Shown here: in pieces, positions 52,862 to 63,172 of the stretch
How the letters are laid out: every line of letters begins with the position of its first letter
How positions within the stretch are numbered: position 1 is the stretch's first letter
NCBI GenBank assembly: GCA_965248775.1
Contig: OZ252150.1
Span: 4,092,001 to 4,156,000, forward strand
Length of the DNA: 64,000 nt
DNA from: JBHHUI01 sp965248775
GTDB lineage: Bacteria; Chloroflexota; Anaerolineae; Anaerolineales; JBHHUI01
Direction of reading: 5' to 3'
Notes under the pieces: generated by a model
What the model saw: only the letters and a program-made list of their open reading frames with translations
Told to the model about the DNA's origin: nothing
Databases searched by the model: none
Translations under genes and position numbers: made by a program

Positions 52862-54367
52862 ATGTCTGTTTCGTCCGAACGGAATTCCACAGCCAATATA
52901 GCTGCACGCACATACGCGCATATTGATGCGTTGCCTGCGGATCGACTCGAACATACCTCAGCCTGGGGAATGGCTGCGGCGGCGCTCAACTATGTCTACC
53001 GCCCGAGCACGCTTGAGCGACTACGTGACGTGTTTGCACTGGCGCGCACCACCGGACGGCCAGTTGGAATACGCGGCGGCGGGCAGAGTTACGGCGACGC
53101 TGCGCTCAACGGTGGACACATCCTGCTCAACCTCAACCGCATGAATCGCATACTCGCGTGGGATCCTGAGAGTGGCAGCATTACTGTAGAGCCGGGTGTC
53201 ACCATTCAGCAATTGTGGCGCTATGTGTTGGGCGATGGCTGGTGGCTACCCGTCGCCCCCGGAACGGGGTTCCCCACATTGGGAGGCTGCGCCTCCATGA
53301 ACATCCACGGCAAAAACAACTGGCGTTCCGGCCCGCTCGGAAATCACATCCTCGAATTTACCGCGTTGCTCGCTACCGGGGAAGAGATCTACTGCAGCCG
53401 GGACGAGAACGCCGATCTGTTTTTCGCCTTTATCGGTGGATTGGGCCTGCTCGGCTGTTTTACAAGTATCACACTACAACTTAAGCGGGTTTACTCTGGA
53501 CGCTATAAGGTGCGTGTGCGCCCAGCGAGAAACATCGAAGAAATGGTGGATCTGCTCGAAGCGCATAAGGATATCCACGAGTACATGGTAGGCTGGTCGG
53601 ACGGTCTGGCGCGCGGCAGCGCACTCGGGCGGGGTGAGATCCACTTTGCAGACTACCTCGCAGCGGGTGAAGACCCGCAACCGGATCAATCCCTGCGAAT
53701 TGAAAACCAGGATCTGCCTGACAGCTTGTTTGGTATCGTACCCAAGTCAATCATCTGGATGTTTATGCGCCCGGTGATAAATAACCTTGGCACAAAGCTG
53801 GTAAATTCTGCTAAATATCGCATGGCACAATTCAAAGGCGAGTACACCTACGAGCAACCCTTCGCCGCTTTTAATTTCCTGCTGGATTACGTTCCCAATT
53901 GGAAGAAGGCCTATCAGCCCGGTGGATTAATTCAGTATCAGAGTTTCATTCCGCGCGAGAACGCCGCACGCACATTCCGGGCACTCATGGAGCGCAGCCG
54001 ACGCGCTGGGTTACCCACATATCTGGGCGTGGTCAAACGTCACCGGCCGGATGACTTCCTGCTGACACATGCCGTAGACGGCTATTCGCTCGCGATGGAC
54101 TTTCAGGTCACGCAGCGCAAGAGAGAGAACTTGGTGCGGCTCGCACGAGAGATGGATGAAATTGTACTGGCAGCCGGGGGGCGCTTCTACTTTGCCAAGG
54201 ACAGCACACTCCGCCCGGAAGTCGCCGCCGCCTATCTGGGTGAGGAGACGCTGGCGAAATTCACTACGCTAAAACAGCGCTGTGATCCACAGAATCTGCT
54301 TCAGACAAACCTCTCTCGCCGAGTGTTTCCGGGACTCGGCAAAAACGACTCAGCCGAACAGCAGTAA
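52862..54367 (+). CDS. FAD-linked oxidase, DprE1-like
   Basis: 501 residues. PCMH-type FAD domain: RGGGQSYGDAALNGGHIL, APGTGFPTLGGCASMNIHGK and NNWRSGPLGNHILEF, which resemble decaprenylphosphoryl-ribose oxidase DprE1. The C-terminal ALO-type region covers 360-490 (FITRK is absent; RLAREMDEIVLAAGGRFYFAKD is present). The exact sugar substrate is unknown. It overlaps the convergent membrane protein gene by 18 bases. Confidence 0.82.
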   Translation: MSVSSERNSTANIAARTYAHIDALPADRLEHTSAWGMAAAALNYVYRPSTLERLRDVFALARTTGRPVGIRGGGQSYGDAALNGGHILLNLNRMNRILAWDPESGSITVEPGVTIQQLWRYVLGDGWWLPVAPGTGFPTLGGCASMNIHGKNNWRSGPLGNHILEFTALLATGEEIYCSRDENADLFFAFIGGLGLLGCFTSITLQLKRVYSGRYKVRVRPARNIEEMVDLLEAHKDIHEYMVGWSDGLARGSALGRGEIHFADYLAAGEDPQPDQSLRIENQDLPDSLFGIVPKSIIWMFMRPVINNLGTKLVNSAKYRMAQFKGEYTYEQPFAAFNFLLDYVPNWKKAYQPGGLIQYQSFIPRENAARTFRALMERSRRAGLPTYLGVVKRHRPDDFLLTHAVDGYSLAMDFQVTQRKRENLVRLAREMDEIVLAAGGRFYFAKDSTLRPEVAAAYLGEETLAKFTTLKQRCDPQNLLQTNLSRRVFPGLGKNDSAEQQ

Positions 54368-54889
54368 TGTATCCGTCGCAACCAGCACGGTAGCGCTGGC
54401 CAATAATCCGGCAATAAAAGCAATATAGGCCCAGCGGATAAAACGATATTTGTTGCGCGCCAGATAGATACCAAGCGTATATATCTCGCGTACCTGCGCC
54501 TCATATACTTTGCTGGGATCGTTCATCACGTCCTCCATCGCTTGCTCGTACTCCTCGAAATTGAGCATACCAAAATTTCCAAAAAAAAGAATATTGAAAT
54601 TCGGGCTTGCCAGGTCAGGCTTGGAGGCAGAGGTGTTGCGCGCCGACACTTTGGGCATGACGGCGTATGCCGCTAAAACGATCGTGATGAGACAGAATGC
54701 CATCAGAACAATAGCCGCCCAGCGCAAACGCGGATCGGTCACATAGCGGATCGAGAGCGTGATGATGACCGACGCCATCGTCAGGAGCATGTTAGCTTTC
54801 ACATCCGCCATCGAGCTGAGTTGCACATGATGCCAACGCGTTTGCCGTAACAGTTGATCCACATGCGCCCCGGGGTTGGTTATCTCCAT
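54350..54889 (-). CDS. Pycsar effector-like (PycTM / DUF5706) membrane protein
   Basis: 179 residues. The N-terminal amphipathic stretch SSMADVKANMLLTMASVIIT and the following three or four membrane helices resemble the PycTM family, membrane-disrupting effectors activated by cyclic pyrimidine nucleotides in phage defence. The adjacent loop NILFFGNFGMLNFEEYEQAM is also typical. No uridylate/cytidylate cyclase or other defence gene is next to it, so a defence role is unproven here. Confidence 0.6.
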   Translation of the reverse strand: MEITNPGAHVDQLLRQTRWHHVQLSSMADVKANMLLTMASVIITLSIRYVTDPRLRWAAIVLMAFCLITIVLAAYAVMPKVSARNTSASKPDLASPNFNILFFGNFGMLNFEEYEQAMEDVMNDPSKVYEAQVREIYTLGIYLARNKYRFIRWAYIAFIAGLLASATVLVATDTLLLFG

Positions 54890-54908
54890 TGTTCAAGCTC
54901 CGTTTAGT

Positions 54909-55739
54909 TCACGAAAGATTTGAAGTGATGAAAGCTAGTGTGCAGCCAAATACAACTAGGGCACACATTCCACCCATTGTGACAATGATAATCACCCAGG
55001 CGAGAGATCGCGAACTCCCACCGGATGGGCGTGGCGCTGCTAGAGCCGAGTCAAGTTTCTGATCTTCCTCATCATCCCAGCCAAAGCCCCACTGCGTTTC
55101 CGCCGGCAGTGCATCAGCCTCTCCATTGGAATCACCCTCGACAGAATCAGCAATTTCGGCGAGCATTTCCAGATGGTTACGCAAGCGCGCGACATCCCTA
55201 TCAAGGCCGCCGCGGGTAACATATAGCTCGCCATGCCAGAGGCCCAGCCGCCCCTGTAGCTCGCGAACCAATCGCGCCCGCAAGTCGTGGTTGAGAATGT
55301 GCGCGGCGTACTCCTCGGGCTTGCTCTTCAAGTAGAAGTGTTCATCAAATTGGGGGTCGCCGATCTCCATATCATCGACGCCAATCTTGCGGAACACATT
55401 ATTCATCCAACTTTCGCGACTCAGTGTGAAGAGCGCCCCTTCCGGATGCGTCACGTCCAATTCCAGCCGGGTATAAGTCGATCGGTTATTTCCGCTACCA
55501 CTTGAATACGTGAAGAGTCGCGTTGGGTATCCACGATAGTCCCCTTCGACCCGGCCACTTAAGAAAAAGTACCGTCCGGGCTGATAGGTTAATCCTGTAT
55601 TGATCGCGAATTCAGTCCAGGCGACCTTGCGACGCCGATTGCTGATGGACAAGAAGCCCAGCGTCAGCGTGATTGTGCCCCCGAAGCAGAGGAGAGGTAC
55701 GAGGAATGGCAAAAGATCTGAGAAGTCCAATGCAGTCAC
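54909..55739 (-). CDS. Membrane protein with two helices, unrecognised
   Basis: 276 residues: N-terminal helix (about 10-30), a cytosolic or periplasmic domain of about 190 residues (INTGLTYQPGRYFFLSGRVEGDYRG ... TRLELDVTHPEG), and a C-terminal helix (AWVIIIVTMGGMCALVVFGCT). The first part is similar to DUF3137-type domains, a match I cannot confirm. It lies upstream of the PycTM-like gene with a 19-base gap, so the two may form an operon. Confidence 0.55.
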   Translation of the reverse strand: MTALDFSDLLPFLVPLLCFGGTITLTLGFLSISNRRRKVAWTEFAINTGLTYQPGRYFFLSGRVEGDYRGYPTRLFTYSSGSGNNRSTYTRLELDVTHPEGALFTLSRESWMNNVFRKIGVDDMEIGDPQFDEHFYLKSKPEEYAAHILNHDLRARLVRELQGRLGLWHGELYVTRGGLDRDVARLRNHLEMLAEIADSVEGDSNGEADALPAETQWGFGWDDEEDQKLDSALAAPRPSGGSSRSLAWVIIIVTMGGMCALVVFGCTLAFITSNLS

Positions 55740-55761
55740 TTCAGGCTATTCTGCTACAAGC

Positions 55762-57012
55762 CTACACTCCGTTGGACGAGTTCGGACTTGAGACAGGATC
55801 CAGCGGCAGCTGGAAATAGAAGATGCTGCCCGGCAAGCGTTCCTCGTCGTGGCCGCTGCTCACAGCCCAGATGCGTCCGCCATGCGCATTCGCCACACCC
55901 CGCGCAATTGCCAGTCCCACACCGGGGCCACCGCCTTTGAAAGTTGTCTTGCCGGACGAGTGTAGTTCAACCTTTCCGACCTGGTAAAACTTTTCGAAGA
56001 CCAGATCGAGGTCTTCCGGTTCGAGACCTATGCCGGTGTCCGTGATGCTAACCTCCACGCCGGGTCGATTATCCTCGAGTGATACTGGCTGCGTGCTGAT
56101 GGTAATAGTGCCGCCATCCGGGGTGTACTTTATCGCGTTCACCAAAAGGTGCTGGATGGCCTTTGCGACAAGCGTCGGATCAGCATTGATCAACGGCAGG
56201 TTTGGCACATGCTCTTCGACCACATGCAAGTCGCGTTCTTCTATCGCAGAACTCAAATACGTGAGCAAAGAATTTATCACGTTGCGCAGCATGACCGGCG
56301 CAGGTGATATGTTTAGGTTATCGCTCGTCAGACGCGAGACATCAAGCATCGAGTTAACAACCGCGTGCATGCGCGCGGTGCCACTTACGATGCCATCCAC
56401 AACTTCACGCAAGGTATCATTGCCATCGAGTTCTGGGAGCGTTCCCAGCAAGTTTGCATAGCCGGAGATAACTGTCAGCGGGGTACGCAGCTCGTGCGCA
56501 GCGATCTGGATGAAACCCAGTTTGTTGTGGTCCAGTTTTTGGAGTGTGGTATTGATGCGTCGCAATTCTTGGATGACAAGTTGATAGTTCGAGCGCATGC
56601 GGTCCAGCGTGGTATGGATTAGATTTACTGCCATTGTCGGGCTGCGGTTTAGAGCCGCTTCAAACTCGTGTTTATCCATCTCCAGCACAGTGACATCGCT
56701 GAGGGTGGTCACACTGGCGGCGCGCGGGAAGTTTTGGATCAGTCCCATCTCACCAAAATACTCGCCCGGCCCCAGCACGCGCAATTCGCGTTCTTCTGTC
56801 TCCTCGTCCGACGTACCACCGTGCACTGTGATGCGCGCGCGACCCTCCGCCAGGATATAGAAGATGTCTTCATAGGCCCCTTCGTGGCAGAGGATTGTGT
56901 GGGAAGGATATGTATGGGGAACGGCCTCGGCAGCCAGCGCGCGCAACTCATCATCCGAAAGATCGGAGAACGTGTTTCTGAGTAACGCGAGATATTGCGT
57001 TCCGTCTCTCAT
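55762..57012 (-). CDS. Cyclic nucleotide-binding-domain histidine kinase
   Basis: 416 residues. The N-terminal Crp-like cNMP domain (residues 10-130; GPGEYFGEMGLIQNFPRAASV is the phosphate-binding cassette) is followed by a helix and HisKA with IQIAAHELRTPLTVIS (His173) and a HATPase (NAIKYTPDGGTITI, DTGIGLEPEDLDLVFEKFYQ, GPGVGLAIARGV). No membrane segment and no receiver domain are present. Such fusions would link cyclic nucleotide levels to phosphorelay. No response regulator lies next to it. Confidence 0.88.
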   Translation of the reverse strand: MRDGTQYLALLRNTFSDLSDDELRALAAEAVPHTYPSHTILCHEGAYEDIFYILAEGRARITVHGGTSDEETEERELRVLGPGEYFGEMGLIQNFPRAASVTTLSDVTVLEMDKHEFEAALNRSPTMAVNLIHTTLDRMRSNYQLVIQELRRINTTLQKLDHNKLGFIQIAAHELRTPLTVISGYANLLGTLPELDGNDTLREVVDGIVSGTARMHAVVNSMLDVSRLTSDNLNISPAPVMLRNVINSLLTYLSSAIEERDLHVVEEHVPNLPLINADPTLVAKAIQHLLVNAIKYTPDGGTITISTQPVSLEDNRPGVEVSITDTGIGLEPEDLDLVFEKFYQVGKVELHSSGKTTFKGGGPGVGLAIARGVANAHGGRIWAVSSGHDEERLPGSIFYFQLPLDPVSSPNSSNGV

Positions 57013-57071
57013 GTCAATCAGTATATCCGCCAGTCTGCGCGCTGTAAACCAAGCTCAAGTATGGGCAGCGT

Positions 57072-58569
57072 TCAGGGAATGCCAACCCAACGCACGGAAT
57101 AGATCGAGCCTGTGAAGAAATCGGCTACCGCAACAGTACCATCCGGCGCGCCGACAACATCCACCGGCGTTGCGAGGCCTGTCACAAACGCAGACAACGT
57201 TCCATTGCTATAACGCCAGACGCCCGGCGTGACGTGTGGGTTCCACAAGGTCACGAGCACTGAATCGAAATACGCGCTGGGAAACTGGCTGCCGGTATAA
57301 ACCGTGAGTCCGGCGGGCGTGGCATGCGGAGCGAATTCCGCGACGGGCAGAATTATCTCAAGCCCGGCAGGCTGCACATCGCAAACGCCACAGTCAGCAT
57401 AATATGGGAAGCCATAATGCCCACCTTCAATTACACGCTGGAGCAATTCGGGCGGGCCATAGTCCGGCCCGTTATCGGCTGTCCAGATGACGCCACTTGA
57501 GTCGAAGGCAAGGTCGTATGGATTGCGCAAACCGTCTGCGTATTTCTCAATTGTGGTGCCGTCTGGACTGATACGCAGAATCCCGGCCTCGTATGGATGA
57601 ATCTCTTCCGTAATGCCCGCAGCCGGGTCAAGCCCATGGTCCGAGCGCGCCCCGATGCCGACATAGAGATACCCGTCCGACCCAAACGCCATCCCGGCCG
57701 GTTGATGTTCGCGCAACGTATAGCAACACGGCAGGCCGTCCAGGAACGTGCTCCAAGACCCGCCGCCGGGAGGGACGATCGAAATCTGTCCTTCCGTGTC
57801 GGAAGCGCGATGTGCCACAAAAAGAGTGCCTGTCTCCAGCTGGAAGACAAGTCCGGCAGGCATCAGAAAGCCGCTAGCGTAAATACTGGCATGGCTATTA
57901 CTGAATGCGTAGATCGCGCCAATGCGCGTATCGTCGGCAAAGGGATTCGGCATTGCCGCCACATACAAACGGCCATCAGGCCCGTACGTCATGCTCGTGG
58001 GAGTCATCTCATCCGGGAGCTGCGCGATTAAGGAGACCGCAAACCCGGCCGGAACAGTTACCCCGGATGCAACATTGGTGAGTGCAGTCGTCGTCGGCAC
58101 TGGCGTGGCGACAACTTCTGTAGATATCCCCGCGCCCGGGATTGTGAGCACCTGCCCTATGAAAATCATGGCACCCGAGAGCGAGTTGGCCTGCTGGATG
58201 GCTGCCACCGAGACGCCGTAGAGATTCGCCAACCGATAAAGGCTATCTCCCGGTTGAACAGTGTACTGCACCACCTGATGGCTCGAGCCGCTTGCACTCA
58301 ACGTTGTGCCTGACCCCGGCACAACCAAAATCTGGCCGATGAAGATCGTGTTCGGGTCAGCGATGTTATTTACGGCTACAAGTTCCTCTGTAGTGACACC
58401 CAACTGCCGCGCGATGCGGGAGAGCGTGTCGCCGCGCTGCACTTCATAGGTGCCGCTCTGTGCATGCACCTCTGCTACAGGGGAGAACAGCGTCCACAGA
58501 AGGCTGCTGAGTAAAAAAAATCCGGGGCCAATGTATTTTAATTTTTATCAACGCGGCGGATTGTATCAT
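57072..58569 (-). CDS. LysM-PQQ/sorbosone-dehydrogenase-like secreted protein, signal region out of frame
   Basis: Two LysM domains (YEVQRGDTLSRIARQLGV and YTVQPGDSLYRLANLYGV) lead into a six-bladed glucose/sorbosone dehydrogenase-like propeller (PTSMTYGPDGRLYVAAM, GMAFGSDGYLYVGIG, LAFDSSGVIWTADNG). The only standard in-frame start is a GTG at 58469, which leaves no signal peptide. Upstream codons encode FLLSSLLWTLFSPVAEVHA, a secretion signal; its start is reached only if a run of eight T (minus strand, 58520-58513) is read as seven, which links it to ATG at 58569 or TTG at 58551. Confidence 0.7.
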
Positions 58570-58647
58570 CGGGCAGTACGCGTGCGGACCTGCCCGAGCA
58601 GCCTCAGGGCCCACTCCCGTATGCCCATTGACGGGCCCGTAGATTGA

Positions 58648-59754
58648 TTAATTTGAAACCAATGCCGGTCGCCGTGCGACCGGCAAGGTGAAGTGGAAAG
58701 CGGCCCCCGACTCCCGGACCGAGTCAGCCCAGATATGGCCCCCCATTGTCTCGATCGCCAGTTTGGAAAAGGCCAGTCCAAGACCAAGTCCATGCGCCGG
58801 ATTAGAAGTAACGAACTTTTCAAATAGCCGCGAATGTACTTTGGGCGATATGCCGGGTCCATCATCACGGATCGTGAATACAATGCCTTCGGGGTTTGAA
58901 CTGGCCTGCAAATCCACGTGTCCATCCGTCGGGGTAAATTTCAACGCATTACTCATCAGGTTGCGCAATATGCGATCGAGCAACTGCGGATCGGCACGTA
59001 CATGCGGTAGGCGACGAGAAATGTTCGCAGTGATTGCGATGCGCCGATTCTCAGCCAGCGGCTGCATCTCCGTGAGAACTGAGTCCAGCAGCATACCGAA
59101 CGAGACCACTTCCGTGTGTACCGGCATGCGACCACCTTCAAGTTGGTTAATGTCGAGGAGGCTGTCTACGAGCCGCTGGGCACGTTCACTGCTGCGTTTC
59201 GCAATGTCGATGCCCTTGAGCAAACGTTCGTGTCCGAGGGTGCGGGCATCTTGGGCAAGCATTTTGAGCACGGAATGTATGGCTCCAATTGGACTGCGCA
59301 GATCATGCACCAGCATATGCGCCAAATCATCGCGAAGCTGATGCAATTCACGAGCGTGTGTCACTTCGTGAAACACGGCCACGCGGCCGAGTTTGCGTCT
59401 GCGCCGGTCTGCGAGCGACGATAGATTTACTTCAAATCAACGTCTGGTCGATGTTCTTTCAAGTGTTAGCTCGTGCACACCGTTTGGCAGATCCCAAACA
59501 TTTTCGTCGAATGTATCGCTTCCGAGTGCGACCGCTACTGGTTTTCCGACTACCTCATTTCGTTGGATATCGAAGAGTTCTCCAGCCAATGTGTTAAGGT
59601 CCATCACCACGCTGGCTTCATTCAATACACAAACGGCTTCGCCTAAATTGTCGAAGACCACCCGGGCAGGAAACGGTCGGCGTCGCCTGAACACGATTAC
59701 GCCGTTCGCCAGAGCCAGGACGAATATTCCCAACCCAATCCAGATTTCTTCCAC
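58648..59754 (-). pseudogene. PAS-sensor histidine kinase, split by one in-frame TGA
   Basis: A GTG at 59754 with AAAGGAGG ahead starts a protein with one membrane helix and a PAS domain (VVFDNLGEAVCVLNEASVVMD). TGA at 59439-59437 stops it, but the same frame runs on (FEVNLSSLADRRRRKLGRVA) into the HisKA (MLVHDLRSPIGAIHSVL) and HATPase (NALKFTPTDGHVDL, RDDGPGISPKVHSRLFEKF, GLGLGLAFSKLA). The junction reads like an ordinary PAS C-terminus, so this was one gene of about 368 residues. A short second product starting near 59382 would be a kinase core without sensor. Confidence 0.75.
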
Positions 59755-60084
59755 AATTAGCCTCCTTTATGGGTTTGTATTCACTGCAAACGATTGTAGG
59801 GGAATCAAGACTCAGTTTGAATGGGAAGCAAGTATTATATTTTTTTTTATGTAAGCAAAGGGTGGGGAAGCGTATGGAGATCACAAATAGACATTAAACA
59901 GCCTGTCAGAATTAATGTCACGCCCGCCAATGCAGGCGTCTAGAAAGAAGGGCTCTACTTACAGGGGAAGCTAGAGTCTGTTTGTGCACAGTCCAATTAG
60001 ACTGCACCTTGCACAGACCATTCAACTTCACTGCGCGGGTATGACATTCGCTTTGGCGTGTCGAATGAAATGTTGTGGTGTCAA
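59755..60084. promoter_or_regulatory. Gene-free stretch with a promoter-like region for the PAS kinase
   Basis: On the minus strand, TATAAT (59839-59834) lies after an A-rich run, and TTCAAA-N17-TACAAT sits nearer the start; either could serve the kinase gene. A weak dyad, CAGTC/GACTG, is at 59989-60004. I see no gene in the 329 bases between the kinase and the ATPase stop. Confidence 0.35.
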
Positions 60085-62882
60085 TTACGTAGCGCGGCGA
60101 ATGAAAATCTTGGTGATCTCCTCTGAGATTGCGGGGATAAGTGCCAACCCGACAATCAATAGCCACTGGTTGATATTCAGCGCCGCTGTGTGGAATATCG
60201 GCTGCAGGAAGGGGACATTGACAACCAGCAGCAATAAGATGACTGAAGTTGCGATCGCCGGCATCATAAATCTGTTGGAAAATAAGCCGATCCGGATGAG
60301 CGAGTAGCGCTCCGAGCGCACAGTGTTGGCGCGGAAAAGCTCACATAGAGAAATGGTTACGAACGCCATTGTTAATGGAACATCGATATCGTAGTCCAGC
60401 CAGTTTGTGGAGAGCAGCGTGCGTATCGGATTCGTTCCAGCCGGGACCAGTGTGAACAGGCCGAGAATGTACGCGCTCAACGTCGCCCCCGTCTGGGTAA
60501 TCGTATGCACAATAATCCCAAGCAACATCGAACGATTGACGATCGGTTCTTCTTTCGGTCGCGGCAGCAACTCCATTGTGTCCGGATTGCCAGGTTCCAC
60601 AGACAGTGCCAGCGCCGGCGCGCCGTCTGTCACCAGATTAAGCCAGAGCAACTGGATGGCAGCCAGCGGCGCCGGTAAACCGGCCAGTGTCGCCAGGAAA
60701 ATGATCATGATCTCAGCAACATTGGATGAGAGCAAGAAGAAGACAAACTTACGGATGTTGGCGTAAATAACGCGCCCCTGCTCGACAGCAGCGACGATGC
60801 TGGCATAGTTATCATCGGTCAGCACCATGTCCGATGCTTCTTTGGCAACGTCAGTCCCGGTGATACCCATCGAAACACCGATATCGGCCCGTTTCACTGC
60901 TGGTGCATCGTTAACGCCATCGCCGGTCATGGCAACGACCGCACCCGCGCGTTGATAGGCCTCCACTAGACGCACTTTGTGATGCGGCGAGACGCGCGCA
61001 AAAGCATCGGTCTCTTCAATCACCTCTGCCAGTTTCTCGTCACTCAAATCGTTGAGAACTGAACCGCGCACAACCTGCCCCCCGGTACGCAGCAGTCCCA
61101 AGTCTTTCGCGATAGCCTCCGCCGTCTCCGGGTGATCCCCTGTGATCATTACTGTACGGATACCCGCTCTACGCGCTGTTGCAATTGCAGCAGCGGCCTC
61201 CGCCGCGCTGGATCGATCATGCCGAGCAACCCGACGAATGTCAGCTCATTCTCAATGCTCTCGGGACTGACTTCGTCTGGCAAGGCAGGCAACCTCCGAT
61301 AGGCCACTGCCAGCACCCGCAGTGCATCCTCAGACATGGCGGTGTTGGCTGCAAGAATCTGCTCGCGCCCGCCTGTATCCAATACGTCCATGGAACCATT
61401 TTTACGCTCGATGTGGCTGCAATGATTCAACACAAGATCAGGCGCACCTTTTACATACGCGAGTACACCTTGCTCGCCTGCCTTCGCCGTATGCAAAGTA
61501 CTCATCATCTTACGCGCCGAATCGAACGGATTCTCGGCCACGCGTGGATATTCGGCCTCCACCGCCTGGCGCCACAATCCGGCTTTGGCGGCAGTCACCA
61601 CTAAGGCACCCTCTGTCGGTTCGCCCACCATGCGATAGCCCCAGCGCGAGTCCTCGCTATCATCTTCTTCGAGTACCGCATCGTTCGCGAGCAATGCAAT
61701 ACGTAGCGCAGTCTGTACGGCGGGTTCGGCGGCTACGTCCGCTTCATCCGAGCTGCTCCGAATTTCGCCGTGCGGATCGTAACCATCACCCGTGACAGTG
61801 AGGTACGTGCCATCTATCCAGATGCGCACCGTCGTCATTTCATTCTGCGTGAGGGTACCGGTCTTGTCGCTGCAGATAATACTTGCCGAGCCCAGTGTCT
61901 CTACCGAGGCCAATTTTCGAATGAGCGCATGGCGCCGAATCATTTCACGCATGCCCAGCGCGAGGCTGATGGTGACCACGGCTGGCAACCCCTCTGGCAC
62001 TGCTGCAATCGCCAGACTCACAGCGATGATGAACATTTCCAGCGCATCGACACCGCGTATGACACCCAAGACAAACACCAACCCGACAATGACCAGCGAA
62101 ACGTAGCCAAGCGTGCGGCCCAACCGATCCAGCCGCCTTTGCAGTGGCGTCTCTTCTTCCTCCACTTCTTGCAGCAACTCGGCAATACGGCCAATTTTGG
62201 TCTGCATGCCGGTTCCGGTGACTACGCCCATGCCACGTCCAAACGTGGCGATGGTGCTCATAAAGGCCACATTACGGCGATCGCCAAGCCCAATATCGGC
62301 CGCCAATGTCAAATTGGAGTCTTTATCAACTGGAACGGATTCGCCGGTGAGCGCGGCCTCATCAATGCGCAGATTCACGCTCTCGACAAGGCGCAAGTCC
62401 GCCGGCATAAAATTGCCCGCTTCGAGCAACACCAGATCCCCCGGCACAAGCTCACCACTGGGAACAGTGAGGCGCCGTCCGCCGCGCAACACCAGCGCAT
62501 CCGTCGCAGCCAACTTTTTCAAGGCAGCACGCGACTGCTCTGCGCGCGATTCCTGCACAATGCCGAACGCTGCGTTCAATAGCACGATTGCCATGATCGC
62601 GGCAGCTTCGATCACATCCCCGAGCAGGAGCGAGATCGCACTCGCGACAATCAACAGGATGACGATGAAGTTATTAAATTGATCGACGACGAGCTTCCAG
62701 AACGGCGTGGGAGGATTCTCGCGTAGTTCGTTGGGGCCATACTGCGCCAAAAGCCGTTTGGCGTCGGCTTCACTTAGTCCTTCTTCGATTTGCAGGTCAA
62801 ACGATTTGAGAACTTGCTCGACAGAGTCTGCGTGCCAGGCACGCGTTTGTTGCAGTGTGAGATTTGGAGTGGATGCGGACAT
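60085..62882 (-). pseudogene. Ca2+-type P-type ATPase, broken by a one-base deletion
   Basis: Both halves belong to one P2-type cation ATPase of about 930 residues. The first part holds the actuator TGES, the ion-binding AVPEGLPAVVTISLALG and the phosphorylated DKTGTLTQNE; the second has MTGDGVNDAPAVKRADIG and the C-terminal membrane helices with QLLWLNLVTDGAPALALS. Near 61201-61212 the frame slips: the first frame goes to RRRPLLQLQQRV and ends at 61149, whereas the other frame gives the family sequence AEAAAAIATARRAGIRTVMITGDHPET. The ATG at 61149 that overlaps the stop is therefore not a true start. Confidence 0.85.
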
Positions 62883-62925
62883 TGTTTAAAAATTAAACCG
62901 CTGGCGAACTAACGCCAACGGCACT

Positions 62926-62941
62926 GGATTATAGCATAGCG
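62926..62941 (-). promoter_or_regulatory. Extended -10 promoter of the P-type ATPase
   Basis: Minus strand TGCTATAAT (62936-62928), 46 bases before the ATPase ATG. The 16-base plus-strand string here is identical with the one at 20579-20594, which supports a real promoter type. Between it and 63030 lies only a small hairpin (62974-62997). Confidence 0.5.
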
Positions 62942-63029
62942 GCGATCGGCCCGCGGGACCGCCCTAAATCGAAAGCGGCCCGTTTCGAAGAGCCGCTAAG
63001 ATAATGCCGAACAAGCTACGATAATCTTC

Positions 63030-63170
63030 TCAACTATTTAGCCCATAGACACGCGTCGCGGGGTACCAGTCCTTCCAGCCGAACCAGAACACGGCAGTAG
63101 ATTTCACCCGCGAAAGCATGGAACCGGCCAGCGGGCCTTCTGTGGCCTCACCTGTGCTCGACTTTGTACG
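63030..63170 (-). pseudogene. C-terminal remnant of a DUF3179-domain protein
   Basis: A minus-strand frame ending in TGA at 63032-63030 reads TKSSTGEATEGPLAGSMLSR and then VFWFGWKDWYPATRVYG, which matches the C-terminus of DUF3179 proteins. It has no start and meets the transposase stop at 63173. The gene was probably cut by insertion of the adjacent IS element; its front part would be beyond the window edge. Confidence 0.6.
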
Positions 63171-63172
63171 TT

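Noticed and set aside
48296..59439. UGA reassigned to Trp or Arg across the genome, to explain two in-frame TGA codons.
   Set aside because: Many intact genes in the window use TGA as stop, for example the VOC, GNAT and XdhC genes with ATGA overlaps. Reading through would fuse them to unrelated frames.
61149..61151. TAATG overlap in the P-type ATPase taken as two coupled genes.
   Set aside because: Family sequence is found upstream of the second ATG in the second frame, which shows one gene with a slip.
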